64,000 nt of DNA, taken from positions 2,790,001 through 2,854,000 of the forward strand of contig NZ_CP125854.1 of NCBI RefSeq assembly GCF_030169785.1, written 5' to 3'. The notes below the pieces were generated by a model. It was not told where the DNA came from. It saw nothing but the letters and a program-made list of their open reading frames with translations, and searched no databases. This DNA is from Bdellovibrio sp. 22V. GTDB taxonomy: Bacteria > Bdellovibrionota > Bdellovibrionia > Bdellovibrionales > Bdellovibrionaceae. How positions within the stretch are numbered: position 1 is the stretch's first letter; every line of letters begins with the position of its first letter. Positions 52,744-60,886 of the stretch are shown piece after piece. The translations under genes were made by a program, and so were the position numbers.

Positions 52744-53574
52744 CTAGGGCGTTCGCACTCTCACCATAGGACCGGAGAGTTTGTCAAAAAACGCCGTCAA
52801 AGCCTGATCAGAATAGGCGTCGACGTGGTCAAATGTCACGTAGCCATAGCCTTCATTGCCCCATGTCGGGCCCCACGAATTTTTGAACATAAAAAGACGG
52901 CGTTCATCATCATAGCCGACTAATAAAACGGCATGCCCGCCGCAGGGAATTTGGCCCGAGTCGCATTGAGCATTGATGGCGTCGTTGTATGTGAAAGTGC
53001 CTTTTTTATCGTCGACGTGCGGAATCGCGACTTTCAAAGTGATCACGACCGGTCTTTTCTGATCGAGCTCCGCCATCACAAGAGTCGACCACGGACGATT
53101 CACCCACATCTTCGTGAGTTGTTTAAATTTGAGGCTGCGATACTCAATCACAGGCACGGATTTTTTCTTCAGGTTGTAAAAATCCATTTGCTCCGCAGAC
53201 AGAGGTTTTGTGAAATCAGGGCTGCTATTTTGATAGGGAAGAACTGCTTCCGGGTAAACGATCAAGTTGTCGGCGAAACTTTTCATTAAATCATAGGTGT
53301 TGCCAAACTCGACTTCGGGACGCCAAGGGTTTAAAACTTTGTGGCGAAAGATTTCGAACTCTTCCGAGATATCGTATTCCTGGCCAAAGTGAGCTTTGAT
53401 CGCGCCTTCAACAAGCGCCGTCGTTGCGAAATAAGCGCAAGTGTCGCGACGTCCCTGTTCTTTTGCGGGAGTTTGAAAAGCGCGCAGATCGACTTGTTTT
53501 GCAAATGCCGTTTCGGCAAAAAAAGAGCCCCAAAGTCCAAGACTGAAGACGCTGACGAACATTGTTTTTTTCAT
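52744..53574 (-). CDS. Exported papain-like (C1) cysteine protease
   Basis: This 276-residue protein has signal peptide ending AFA. Papain-type residues are in order: oxyanion Gln40 (KEQG), Cys46 (RDTCAYF), His in GGHAVLLVGYD, and Asn in KNSWGPTWG. No pro-domain is visible between the signal and the catalytic Cys. It may digest prey or envelope proteins. It is the gene after udk. Confidence 0.9.
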   Translation of the reverse strand: MKKTMFVSVFSLGLWGSFFAETAFAKQVDLRAFQTPAKEQGRRDTCAYFATTALVEGAIKAHFGQEYDISEEFEIFRHKVLNPWRPEVEFGNTYDLMKSFADNLIVYPEAVLPYQNSSPDFTKPLSAEQMDFYNLKKKSVPVIEYRSLKFKQLTKMWVNRPWSTLVMAELDQKRPVVITLKVAIPHVDDKKGTFTYNDAINAQCDSGQIPCGGHAVLLVGYDDERRLFMFKNSWGPTWGNEGYGYVTFDHVDAYSDQALTAFFDKLSGPMVRVRTP

Positions 53575-53589
53575 GGAAGGAAACCCCGG

Positions 53590-54210
53590 TTAATTAAAAA
53601 GCTTTACAGACAATCTTTCCGTGAAGGCCTCGAGTGCGGAGCTGTACTCGCCTAAATCTTTGACGAGTGTGTGCGCGTGAACTTTCGAAGGCTCTACGAA
53701 TTCATTGTGCATGGGGCGAACTTGCAATTCGAATTGCTTGCGCACTCCTTCAGGCGTGCGACCGCGTTCATGAACGTCGCGAGCCAGACGGCGCGCGAAA
53801 CGCAAAGATTCCGGAGTATCAAAGAACACGGCTTCGTCCAACTCCGCGCGGACTTCCGGAGAATTCAAAATTAAAATGCCGTCGACCAGGATGATTTTTT
53901 TGGGTTCGCCGCGAATGGTTTCTTTGCGGCGGGAATGTGTGTGAAAATCGTAAATGGGAATTTGAATGGTCTGACCTTGTTTCAGCTGGCGCAGACCTTG
54001 CGCTAATAAAGAAAAATCCAAGCTGCTAGGGTGATCAAAATTGACAGAGCCTCCGTCGCCATCGAAGCGCGCGGATTGATCGATGTAATAGTTGTCCTGA
54101 TAGACGATCAAACAATTCTCGGCGCCCAGGATTCTTTGCAGTTCCAGGGCGAAATGAGTTTTTCCTGATCCACTCCCACCGGCGACACCGATTACATGGG
54201 GCTTTATCAT
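53590..54210 (-). CDS. udk: Uridine kinase
   Basis: Udk phosphorylates uridine and cytidine. The 206-residue protein has Walker A GVAGGSGSGKT (6-16), DNYYID, FDHPSSLDFSLL, PIYDFHTHSRR, VDGILIL and RLARDVHERGR. It is 6 nt from upp, making a coupled uridine/uracil salvage pair. ATG 54210 is chosen over a GTG two codons earlier. Confidence 0.92.
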   Translation of the reverse strand: MIKPHVIGVAGGSGSGKTHFALELQRILGAENCLIVYQDNYYIDQSARFDGDGGSVNFDHPSSLDFSLLAQGLRQLKQGQTIQIPIYDFHTHSRRKETIRGEPKKIILVDGILILNSPEVRAELDEAVFFDTPESLRFARRLARDVHERGRTPEGVRKQFELQVRPMHNEFVEPSKVHAHTLVKDLGEYSSALEAFTERLSVKLFN

Positions 54211-54216
54211 GAGCAC

Positions 54217-54846
54217 CTACTTCGTTTGAAAGAGTCTGTCTCCCGCATCGCCGAGTCCCGGGACTAAGTAGCCCACCTCGTTGATCTCACTTTCGATGTT
54301 GAGAGTGTAGACCTCCACATCGGGATGAAAGTGTTCAATTCTTTCCAGACCCAGCTGGCTCGCAAGAATACTGATCACTTTGATATTCCCGACCCCGTAG
54401 CTTTTGAGGCGGTCTATCGCTGCGATGATCGTATCGGCTGTCGCGATCAAAGGGTCACAGAGCAAAATATCTTTCCCTTTTACATCATGAGGCATCTTAA
54501 AATAATACTCGACCGTGTTATTTATAAATTTGTCACGGTAGATTCCAATAAATCCAGTGCTGGCAAACGGAATCATCGATAAAGCGGCATCCAGCATTCC
54601 GTTCCCGGCTCGCATTATCGATACAACGACGGGGGGATCGACGATCCGCTCGGCCATAGCTTTGGCAATGGGGGTTTCAATGGCGACTTGATCCAGGCGT
54701 TTCCAGTCGCGCATGGCTTCGTAAATAAGGATTTTGGATACTTCCTTCACAATCTCCCGAAACTCGTGGGAATACGTGTTCTTATCGCGCAAATAACCGA
54801 GCTTGTGTTTAAGTAAGGGGTGTTGAATGACTCGAACTTGTTTCAC
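54217..54846 (-). CDS. upp: Uracil phosphoribosyltransferase
   Basis: Upp makes UMP from uracil and PRPP. This 209-residue protein has the typical MKQVRVIQHPLLKHKLGYLRD start and a PGLGDAGDRLF uracil site, but the PRPP loop reads LCDPLIATADTII rather than the usual DPMLATGGS. It follows the URC4-like gene by 14 nt. The yeast URC6 enzyme is also a Upp. Confidence 0.92.
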   Translation of the reverse strand: MKQVRVIQHPLLKHKLGYLRDKNTYSHEFREIVKEVSKILIYEAMRDWKRLDQVAIETPIAKAMAERIVDPPVVVSIMRAGNGMLDAALSMIPFASTGFIGIYRDKFINNTVEYYFKMPHDVKGKDILLCDPLIATADTIIAAIDRLKSYGVGNIKVISILASQLGLERIEHFHPDVEVYTLNIESEINEVGYLVPGLGDAGDRLFQTK

Positions 54847-54860
54847 TTTTAAATCTCCTT

Positions 54861-56075
54861 TTAAAAAACGGTGCCGTCGCTCTCAATTTTCAGAGGCGGC
54901 GAGGAATCAGCTCGTAAAGAGCGGGCGGCTTTTCGCCCGGCAGCCCACGTGCCGCCCTCAAGAACTTTTGCCAAAGGGAACTCCGCGGGGGTTTTACCCA
55001 GCCTGACCCGGACCTCATCGCCGATACGATCCAAGAGGGAGACCGTGAGGCCGCGCCACTCGACAATCAACTCAGAATCCGGAAAGTGTTTAAAGCTGGA
55101 GAGGTCTTCGTTTTTCAATGAGATCACACCGCGGTCCAAAAGAAGGCCGCCGTTGCGATATTCCGCCAAGCCGGTGAGCTTTTCGATTTCGATAACTTCA
55201 AAGCCGGCTTCTTGCAGAGGCTCTACCAATGAGTAAGTCATCCACTGAGAAAGTTTGTGAAAAGCGGCAAGTCCGCCCGGCACTTTTCCGTACGACCAGA
55301 TGTCGCCCAGATTGACGCCGGAAATTTTCACGCGACCAGGCCAGATGTCTCCCATGCCGTCGAGGACCGCACGTAAAAGCTGGGGGCCTGTAACTTTGCG
55401 ACCGTATTTCTTGTAAAGGTAATCGACCATTCCTCCGGGGCGTTCGCCGACAAACATGTCTTTCTTGTATTCGATCGTTGCGCCGAGGTTGTGCAGCAGA
55501 TGCATTCTGCCGTCAATGCCCACTAAAGGATTTCCTTCATTGACTTGAAAGGCGGCGGAAAGTTGAGCGGCAGAAAGATGCTGCAGGCCTTTCGCCGTTG
55601 CTTGCAAAGGTTTTTGGGAATCGTCGGAAAAAGCGCCGCTAAGGAAAAGATAAAAGCTGGCGACAGCTAAGCCTTCCGAACGGGAAAACACATTGCCTGT
55701 CGTATATTCTTTGTAGCACCAGTCATTGCCGGCACCCGCATCCAAAAGGACTGACGTGATGATCAGATCAAACTTCGTGCGCGCTTTTTCGATAGGATCC
55801 ATATAAACCATACGCTCTTCAAGAGTTTTGATCCGATCCGTCCCGCCGATGCGGAAGTGTCCCCAGCGCGAGTGCAGAGGAATGTTTAAGTCGGGATAAT
55901 TTTCGTGAATGACTTCGACAACGTAGTCCACCATGGGCGCAAAACGATCAGGATGATAACGAAAATGCGTTTGTCCCTCTTGCGTGAGTTCGAAGATCTT
56001 TTCGGAACTCTGGCGGATGGCTGAAGGAGAAAGCAGAAAATCTAAATCCTTGAGGGTGTAGTTGATATTATTCAT
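54861..56075 (-). CDS. URC4/URG3-like (DUF1688) protein
   Basis: This 404-residue protein matches the DUF1688 family, whose members are yeast Urc4 and fungal Urg3, required for uracil catabolism by the URC route. It has LLSPSAIRQSSEKIFELTQEG near the start and HSRWGHFRIGG, LDAGAGNDWCYKEY and VGIDGRMHLLHNLG. The biochemical step is not settled in the family. It overlaps the URC1-like gene by 8 nt and lies before upp, a grouping that supports the assignment. Confidence 0.88.
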   Translation of the reverse strand: MNNINYTLKDLDFLLSPSAIRQSSEKIFELTQEGQTHFRYHPDRFAPMVDYVVEVIHENYPDLNIPLHSRWGHFRIGGTDRIKTLEERMVYMDPIEKARTKFDLIITSVLLDAGAGNDWCYKEYTTGNVFSRSEGLAVASFYLFLSGAFSDDSQKPLQATAKGLQHLSAAQLSAAFQVNEGNPLVGIDGRMHLLHNLGATIEYKKDMFVGERPGGMVDYLYKKYGRKVTGPQLLRAVLDGMGDIWPGRVKISGVNLGDIWSYGKVPGGLAAFHKLSQWMTYSLVEPLQEAGFEVIEIEKLTGLAEYRNGGLLLDRGVISLKNEDLSSFKHFPDSELIVEWRGLTVSLLDRIGDEVRVRLGKTPAEFPLAKVLEGGTWAAGRKAARSLRADSSPPLKIESDGTVF

Positions 56076-57327
56076 CGATCGGTCTTCCTTTCACGCTTTG
56101 AACTTCTTCAAGAGTTTTCATGATGCCCGGATTGAAATATCCCGCGGCCTTTTTTGCTTCGATCTCGACTTGCGCGTCTGCGGGAATAAGCTCGGCAGGA
56201 ATGCAAATGCGGTTTACAACTTCAATGCCGCTTTTAACGATGGCGTCGTATTTCATGTTCGACATCGAATGCAGATTGTGAATTTTCGTGATGCCAAAGA
56301 AATGTAAAACATCCGGCATGAGTTCCTGAAAACGCGCATCTTCAACGCCGGCGACACACTCGGTGCGATGGAAATAAGTCGCCGCGGAGTCTCCGCCTTC
56401 CTGACGTTTTCTGGCGTTATAAACCAGGAATTTTGTGACTTCACCCAAAGCGCGGCCTTCTTTGCGGTAGTAGGCGATAACACCGACACCACCTCGTTGC
56501 GCGGTTCGCGCGGCGTCTTCGATTCCATAAATCAAATAGGGACGGCATGTGCAAATATCCGAACCAAAAACATCCGATCCATTGCACTCATCGTGCACGC
56601 GACAGGTGAGTTCGACATTGCGATTGGAAAGATCTTGAAGATCGCCGAAAACGTAAACCGTCGTGCTGCCGATCGGCGGCAACATCACTTTAAGATCGGG
56701 GCGGGTGACAAGTTCGGGGAACATGCCTCCGGTTTCTTGAAAAAGAATTTTGCGAAGTTCTCCTTCGTCGACGCGCAGGCGTTTTGCGATGCCGGGTAAA
56801 TACCATACGGGCTCAAAGGCGATCTTCGTGACTTTGATATCGCGGTTGGCGTTAATAATTTTGCCGTCAACCTTCAGACGACCGCGTTCGATGGCGTCGT
56901 GAATCTCTGGAATTTGCAAATGCGCTTGAGTGACGGCAATCGTCGGGCGCACGTCGTAACCCTCGTCATAAAACTTTTTAAAATGAATGGGGACGTCAAA
57001 GCCCCACGGATCGATGGAAACGATTTTTTCGGAATCGAACCACGACGGGTAAGGTCCGATCTTCACGGGGCTTTGCGTGTTATGAAGATCCGGTTTATGG
57101 CGTGTCGAGTATTTTCCCTGCGCGATGGACAGGGCGCGATAAACTGCATAACTTCCGCTATGCGTGCCGATGGCATTTCTTTTTTTGGTGTCCGTCAAAG
57201 AGGCGACGATGGGCCCCCTTTGCATCGGTTCTTTGGCGCCCCAGTGCACCGGTAAACTGTCTTTAAAAACATGGGTCGAATGCGATGTTAAAACGACGTG
57301 CGACGCTTTTTTCATAGTCTTCACCAT
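56068..57327 (-). CDS. URC1-like GTP cyclohydrolase II family protein
   Basis: This 419-residue protein contains a RibA-type domain: a zinc-Cys cluster in RVHDECNGSDVFGSDICTC and an active-site region VIAYYRKEGRALGEVTK, altered from the riboflavin enzyme's EGRGIGL. The long N-terminal half and the sequence GPYPSWFDSEKIVSIDPWG are typical of URC1/Urg1. These act in uracil catabolism rather than riboflavin synthesis. It lies between the dehydrogenase and the URC4-like gene. Confidence 0.88.
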   Translation of the reverse strand: MVKTMKKASHVVLTSHSTHVFKDSLPVHWGAKEPMQRGPIVASLTDTKKRNAIGTHSGSYAVYRALSIAQGKYSTRHKPDLHNTQSPVKIGPYPSWFDSEKIVSIDPWGFDVPIHFKKFYDEGYDVRPTIAVTQAHLQIPEIHDAIERGRLKVDGKIINANRDIKVTKIAFEPVWYLPGIAKRLRVDEGELRKILFQETGGMFPELVTRPDLKVMLPPIGSTTVYVFGDLQDLSNRNVELTCRVHDECNGSDVFGSDICTCRPYLIYGIEDAARTAQRGGVGVIAYYRKEGRALGEVTKFLVYNARKRQEGGDSAATYFHRTECVAGVEDARFQELMPDVLHFFGITKIHNLHSMSNMKYDAIVKSGIEVVNRICIPAELIPADAQVEIEAKKAAGYFNPGIMKTLEEVQSVKGRPIDE

Positions 57328-57340
57328 TTGTCCTTGAAAA

Positions 57341-58816
57341 TTAAGACATCCAATTGCTGTCTTCTTGTTTTTCCCATTTGATTGTTACTTTTTTGACGTT
57401 GGACCAAAAATCGAGAGACTGGGCTCCTGTGATATCTCCGTGACCGAATTTGGAGGCGTTGACACCGCCAAAAGAAAAGGGCTCGCGCGGTACAGGAACA
57501 CCGACATTGACGCCGACCATTCCTGCCGAAGCTCGCGAAATCACTTTTTCCGCTAAACCGCCGTTCGCGGTGAAAACAGAACAGGCATTGCCGTAAGGAA
57601 TGCTGTTTTCGATCGTCATCGCCTGCGAAATGTCTTCACAGCGAATGATACAAAGAACGGGACCGAATAACTCTACTTTCGCGATCGCGCTTGCGGGCTT
57701 TACGTAGTCAATGATGGTCGGTCCGATCCAGTTGCCTTTTTCAAGCCCCGCGGGCGGGGGTGTTTTTCGACCATCTAAAAGAATTTTTGCGCCTTCTTTT
57801 TCGGCTTGGTTGATCGCTTCACGCAAAAATTCCACTTGGGAGGCCGTGATGATGGCTCCCATGTCTTTGCCTAAAGTTAGGGACCGGGCTTTTTCAACAA
57901 TCTTCTGAATGTGTGGCGTAACATCCCCCACGGCAAGAAGAACCGACGCCGCCATACAACGTTGACCGGCACATCCTGTGAAAGAGTCACTGATTCCCGG
58001 GCCCGCTAAATCCGGAGAAGCATCGGGGAGAAGAACGATGTGGTTCTTTGCTCCGCCCAAAGCAAGAACGCGTTTAAACTTTTGTGTGCCTCGTTCGTAC
58101 ACGGCACGTGCGGCTCTGGTGGATCCGACGAAGCCAATGGCTTTTACCAGTGGATGATCGACAATGGCCTCGACGGTTTCAACTCCGCCGTGCAAGACCT
58201 GAAAGAGCCCATCGGGCAATCCTGCTTCTTTCAAGCTATCGGCGATTTTCATTGAGGTCAGCGGAGTTTTTTCAGAAGGTTTCCAAACGTAGGCATTTCC
58301 CAAAGTGAGTGCGATGGGAATAGTCCAAAGAGGAACCATGGCAGGAAAATTAAACGGCGTGATGCCTGCGACAACGCCCAGAGGTTCACGGCGGTATTCG
58401 CAGCTTACACCGCGAGAGACTTCCATTTTTCCGCCGACGTCCATATTCTGCAATGAAAGCGCGTACTCCAGAACTTCAATGCCTTTGAGAAGACCGGCTT
58501 TGCCTTCAGCGAAAGTTTTTCCCGATTCGGAGCTTTTGAGGTGCGCGATCTCATCAAGGTCGCGCAATAAAATCTGCCGAAATAGAAACATGACTTTACT
58601 GCGTTCTTTAATTGGTAAAAGCGCCCAGCTTTCTTGCGCCTTGGCGGCTTGCTTGACCGCAGTGTCCACTTCTCCGGCCGTTGTCGCGTGAACTTCACCG
58701 ATTAAATCTCCGTTGTAGGGACTGCGAACTTCGATCTTTGGCCCGGAGGCTTTTTGAAAATTTCCATTTACATAGTTAAGACATTGAATAACGGAGGTGG
58801 GTATTTTTACGCTCAT
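57341..58816 (-). CDS. mmsA: CoA-acylating methylmalonate/malonate-semialdehyde dehydrogenase
   Basis: This 491-residue aldehyde dehydrogenase has FNFPAMVPLW, ALGGAKNH (in place of the usual catalytic Glu), and the catalytic Cys in AGQRCMA, all hallmarks of MmsA. It converts malonate or methylmalonate semialdehyde to acetyl- or propionyl-CoA. In a URC setting it could remove malonate semialdehyde from 3-hydroxypropionate. ATG 58816 follows GAAGGA, which is inside a hairpin. Confidence 0.9.
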   Translation of the reverse strand: MSVKIPTSVIQCLNYVNGNFQKASGPKIEVRSPYNGDLIGEVHATTAGEVDTAVKQAAKAQESWALLPIKERSKVMFLFRQILLRDLDEIAHLKSSESGKTFAEGKAGLLKGIEVLEYALSLQNMDVGGKMEVSRGVSCEYRREPLGVVAGITPFNFPAMVPLWTIPIALTLGNAYVWKPSEKTPLTSMKIADSLKEAGLPDGLFQVLHGGVETVEAIVDHPLVKAIGFVGSTRAARAVYERGTQKFKRVLALGGAKNHIVLLPDASPDLAGPGISDSFTGCAGQRCMAASVLLAVGDVTPHIQKIVEKARSLTLGKDMGAIITASQVEFLREAINQAEKEGAKILLDGRKTPPPAGLEKGNWIGPTIIDYVKPASAIAKVELFGPVLCIIRCEDISQAMTIENSIPYGNACSVFTANGGLAEKVISRASAGMVGVNVGVPVPREPFSFGGVNASKFGHGDITGAQSLDFWSNVKKVTIKWEKQEDSNWMS

Positions 58817-58819
58817 AGA

Positions 58820-58849
58820 TTTTTCCTTCACGCTTTCTAGAAGGAAAAA
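58820..58849 (-). promoter_or_regulatory. Hairpin sequestering the mmsA ribosome site
   Basis: On the minus strand TTTTTCCTTC and GAAGGAAAAA form a perfect 10-bp stem with a 10-nt loop. The Shine-Dalgarno GAAGGA is fully within the 3' arm, and the ATG follows 3 nt later. No U-run follows, so it is not a terminator. Confidence 0.65.
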
Positions 58850-58890
58850 ATACTATGCTCAGCAACAGGTGTTTTACCAATTACAAGGAG

Positions 58891-59262
58891 CTAATCTGGT
58901 TCCGGATTCACGATGATGTTTTCTTTGTAAGGTCGCGGCTCCCAAAGTTCAATTTTATTGCCTTCAGGATCAAACACCCAGGCGACAATTCCATAGGATG
59001 TCTCTTCGATGTGGTCATCGATGCGGACACCTTTTTCCGCTAACGAAGTCAGAAACTGCGCCAAGTTCGGAACTTGAAAGTTCATAATGGACGGTGACGA
59101 TGAAAAAGCGACTTTAAAATCTGCGGAGAGATGGTCCGAAGAAATCAAGAAACCGTCGCCGCTTTCGTTGCGAGCGAAACCGAAATTTTCTTCATACCAT
59201 CTGTAAAGTTTGTCGGGGTTTTGCGCTTTGATAAAAACGCCCCCTAATCCATTTACTTTCAT
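58891..59262 (-). CDS. VOC family (glyoxalase-like) protein
   Basis: This 123-residue protein shows the VOC beta-alpha-beta-beta-beta units: VNGLGGVFIKAQNPDKLYRWYEENFGF and IVAWVFDPEGNKIELWEP. It belongs with glyoxalase/bleomycin-resistance-like enzymes; the substrate is unknown. It is 74 nt upstream of mmsA on the same strand. Confidence 0.9.
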   Translation of the reverse strand: MKVNGLGGVFIKAQNPDKLYRWYEENFGFARNESGDGFLISSDHLSADFKVAFSSSPSIMNFQVPNLAQFLTSLAEKGVRIDDHIEETSYGIVAWVFDPEGNKIELWEPRPYKENIIVNPEPD

Positions 59263-59297
59263 GGCTCTATTGTGCGCGGGTTGCGAAGCCGTGCAAG

Positions 59298-59780
59298 TTA
59301 ATGATTTGCAGGAGAGCGCAGAACTTTACACCAGTCGGGATGTTTTTTGGTGCCGCCGTCGTAAGCGTAAGCCAGATTGTTCTTTAGCAGAATATCTTTC
59401 AACGATTGTCCATCCACAATGACATCGGCAAGGATGCGAAAGTATTTATCGCGCTGAACGTTGTGCAACTCGACGGATTTGGCTTTTTTTAAAGTGGCGG
59501 AAACCAGGTTGCGTGCGATACGACCGGCGTTTTTCTCGCACTGATTTTTTGTTTTTATTTCAGGCGTATCAATGCCTGAAACGCGCACGGAAATATTTTT
59601 ACCTATTAATGCAGGAACATGCGGAATATTAACCGTTAAGGTGTCACCGTCATAGTTGTTCACCACTTCAACGCAGCGAAAAACTTTTTCATCGTGACGG
59701 CAAGAGGCCTCTTTGCCAAAAGCTTGGAAGCAGGAAACGAACACAAGTAAGCAGACGCTGACACCGAGATGTTTAAACAT
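59298..59780 (-). CDS. Secreted thermonuclease (SNase-like)
   Basis: The start is ATG 59780 with a signal peptide (MFKHLGVSVCLLVFVSCFQA). The 160-residue product has the staphylococcal nuclease plan: YDGDTL, VRVSGIDTPE (with the Arg and Glu), and RDKYFRIL (Arg). Four cysteines occur in the mature part. It would cut DNA or RNA outside the cytoplasm, providing nucleosides. It is just downstream of a subtilase gene. Confidence 0.9.
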   Translation of the reverse strand: MFKHLGVSVCLLVFVSCFQAFGKEASCRHDEKVFRCVEVVNNYDGDTLTVNIPHVPALIGKNISVRVSGIDTPEIKTKNQCEKNAGRIARNLVSATLKKAKSVELHNVQRDKYFRILADVIVDGQSLKDILLKNNLAYAYDGGTKKHPDWCKVLRSPANH

Positions 59781-59802
59781 GAACTCAGTGTAATAGTTTT
59801 CC

Positions 59803-60711
59803 TTAGAAGTTAGAAGCCTGAAGTGTGGAAATGCGCGAGGCAGAACGGATTTTCTTCGCGAACTGACGGTCTTTGATCGCATTCTTTTCCAGGACAATCT
59901 TCATATCTTCCGGGGACCACTTTTTCTCGGAACGCAGCATGAGAGAGGCGGCAAGGCCGCTCACCCAGGCGGTGGCTTGAGACGTTCCCGTCATCAAACC
60001 GTACTTTCCACCGGGCAAAGAGGAGTAAATGTTTTTCCCCGGCGCTACGATATCGACGGAGTTTGCGCCGAAGTTGCTGCTTGCAAGCAGACGTTTTTGC
60101 GAATCCATCGCTGCCACTGAAATAATATTGCTGAGCTTATATCCTGCGGGATAATAACCGAAACGATCGGTATTTCGTCCCTCATTACCAGCAGCAGCGA
60201 CGAAGAGAATTCCTTTCTTCTGGGCATCGCGAATCGCCGCCTCTTCCATGGCACTTCGTTCGTCGCCGCCGCCGGAGTAATTAATAATGTCAGCCCCCAT
60301 TTTTGTGGCATAGCGAATGGCTTTCACCGTCGCCAGTAAATTGTCTTCACTCGATTTCGAAGAATCATAATATTTCAAGATCATGAATTTCAGACGCTCG
60401 GAGCGGGCCTTCTGCAGAATAATTCCGGCAACGTGGGTGCCATGGCCGTGATTGTCTGAAAGATCATTCGTATTTGAAGAAAAGTTCCATCCATGGAGGT
60501 CATCGGCATATCCATTGCCATCGTCATCATATAAATTCATTTTTTCGCGCGGATTTTCCCACAGGTGCTCGCGAATCAACGGGTGATGGACGTCCACGCC
60601 GGTGTCAATGATCGCCACCACGATGTCGCGGTCTTTTGCAAAAGCGTTGATCGTGAATACAAGAAGTAAAAAGAGAACAAAAAGTTTTGGGAAAAGTGTT
60701 TGTGTCTTCAT
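59803..60711 (-). CDS. Exported S8 serine protease (subtilase)
   Basis: ATG 60711 begins a signal peptide (MKTQTLFPKLFVLFLLLVF, then TINAFA). The 302-residue protein has a complete triad: Asp in AIIDTGVDVHHP, His in NHGHGTHVAG and Ser in GTSQATAWVSG, with Asn in AAAGNEG. There is no propeptide domain. It may digest prey protein. The start codon lies inside the loop of an inverted repeat, and no strong ribosome site is seen. Confidence 0.92.
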   Translation of the reverse strand: MKTQTLFPKLFVLFLLLVFTINAFAKDRDIVVAIIDTGVDVHHPLIREHLWENPREKMNLYDDDGNGYADDLHGWNFSSNTNDLSDNHGHGTHVAGIILQKARSERLKFMILKYYDSSKSSEDNLLATVKAIRYATKMGADIINYSGGGDERSAMEEAAIRDAQKKGILFVAAAGNEGRNTDRFGYYPAGYKLSNIISVAAMDSQKRLLASSNFGANSVDIVAPGKNIYSSLPGGKYGLMTGTSQATAWVSGLAASLMLRSEKKWSPEDMKIVLEKNAIKDRQFAKKIRSASRISTLQASNF

Positions 60712-60723
60712 GACAGAGACACA
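60701..60723. other. Inverted repeat around the subtilase start codon
   Basis: TGTGTCT (60701-60707) and AGACACA (60717-60723) flank the start codon of the subtilase gene (minus strand). It may be a short hairpin limiting translation. Confidence 0.35.
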
Positions 60724-60807
60724 AAGCAACGGTGATACCAGCTTCTTCAGCGCGTGTGATGAAGCTGAGCCGAAAATCGTTTCAAACTGTTCAGAAATTT
60801 CTAAACA

Positions 60808-60840
60808 TAAAAAAAGCCCGAACGTCTGTTCAGGCTTTTC
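60808..60840 (-). terminator. Rho-independent terminator of the GGDEF gene
   Basis: On the minus strand AGCC-T-GAAC-AGAC-GTTC-G-GGCT forms a hairpin followed by TTTTTTTAT, beginning 47 nt past the diguanylate cyclase stop. Confidence 0.9.
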
Positions 60841-60886
60841 TGGTCACCAGAAGCTACTAGGCAGGTGTCAAATAATTAGACACTCC

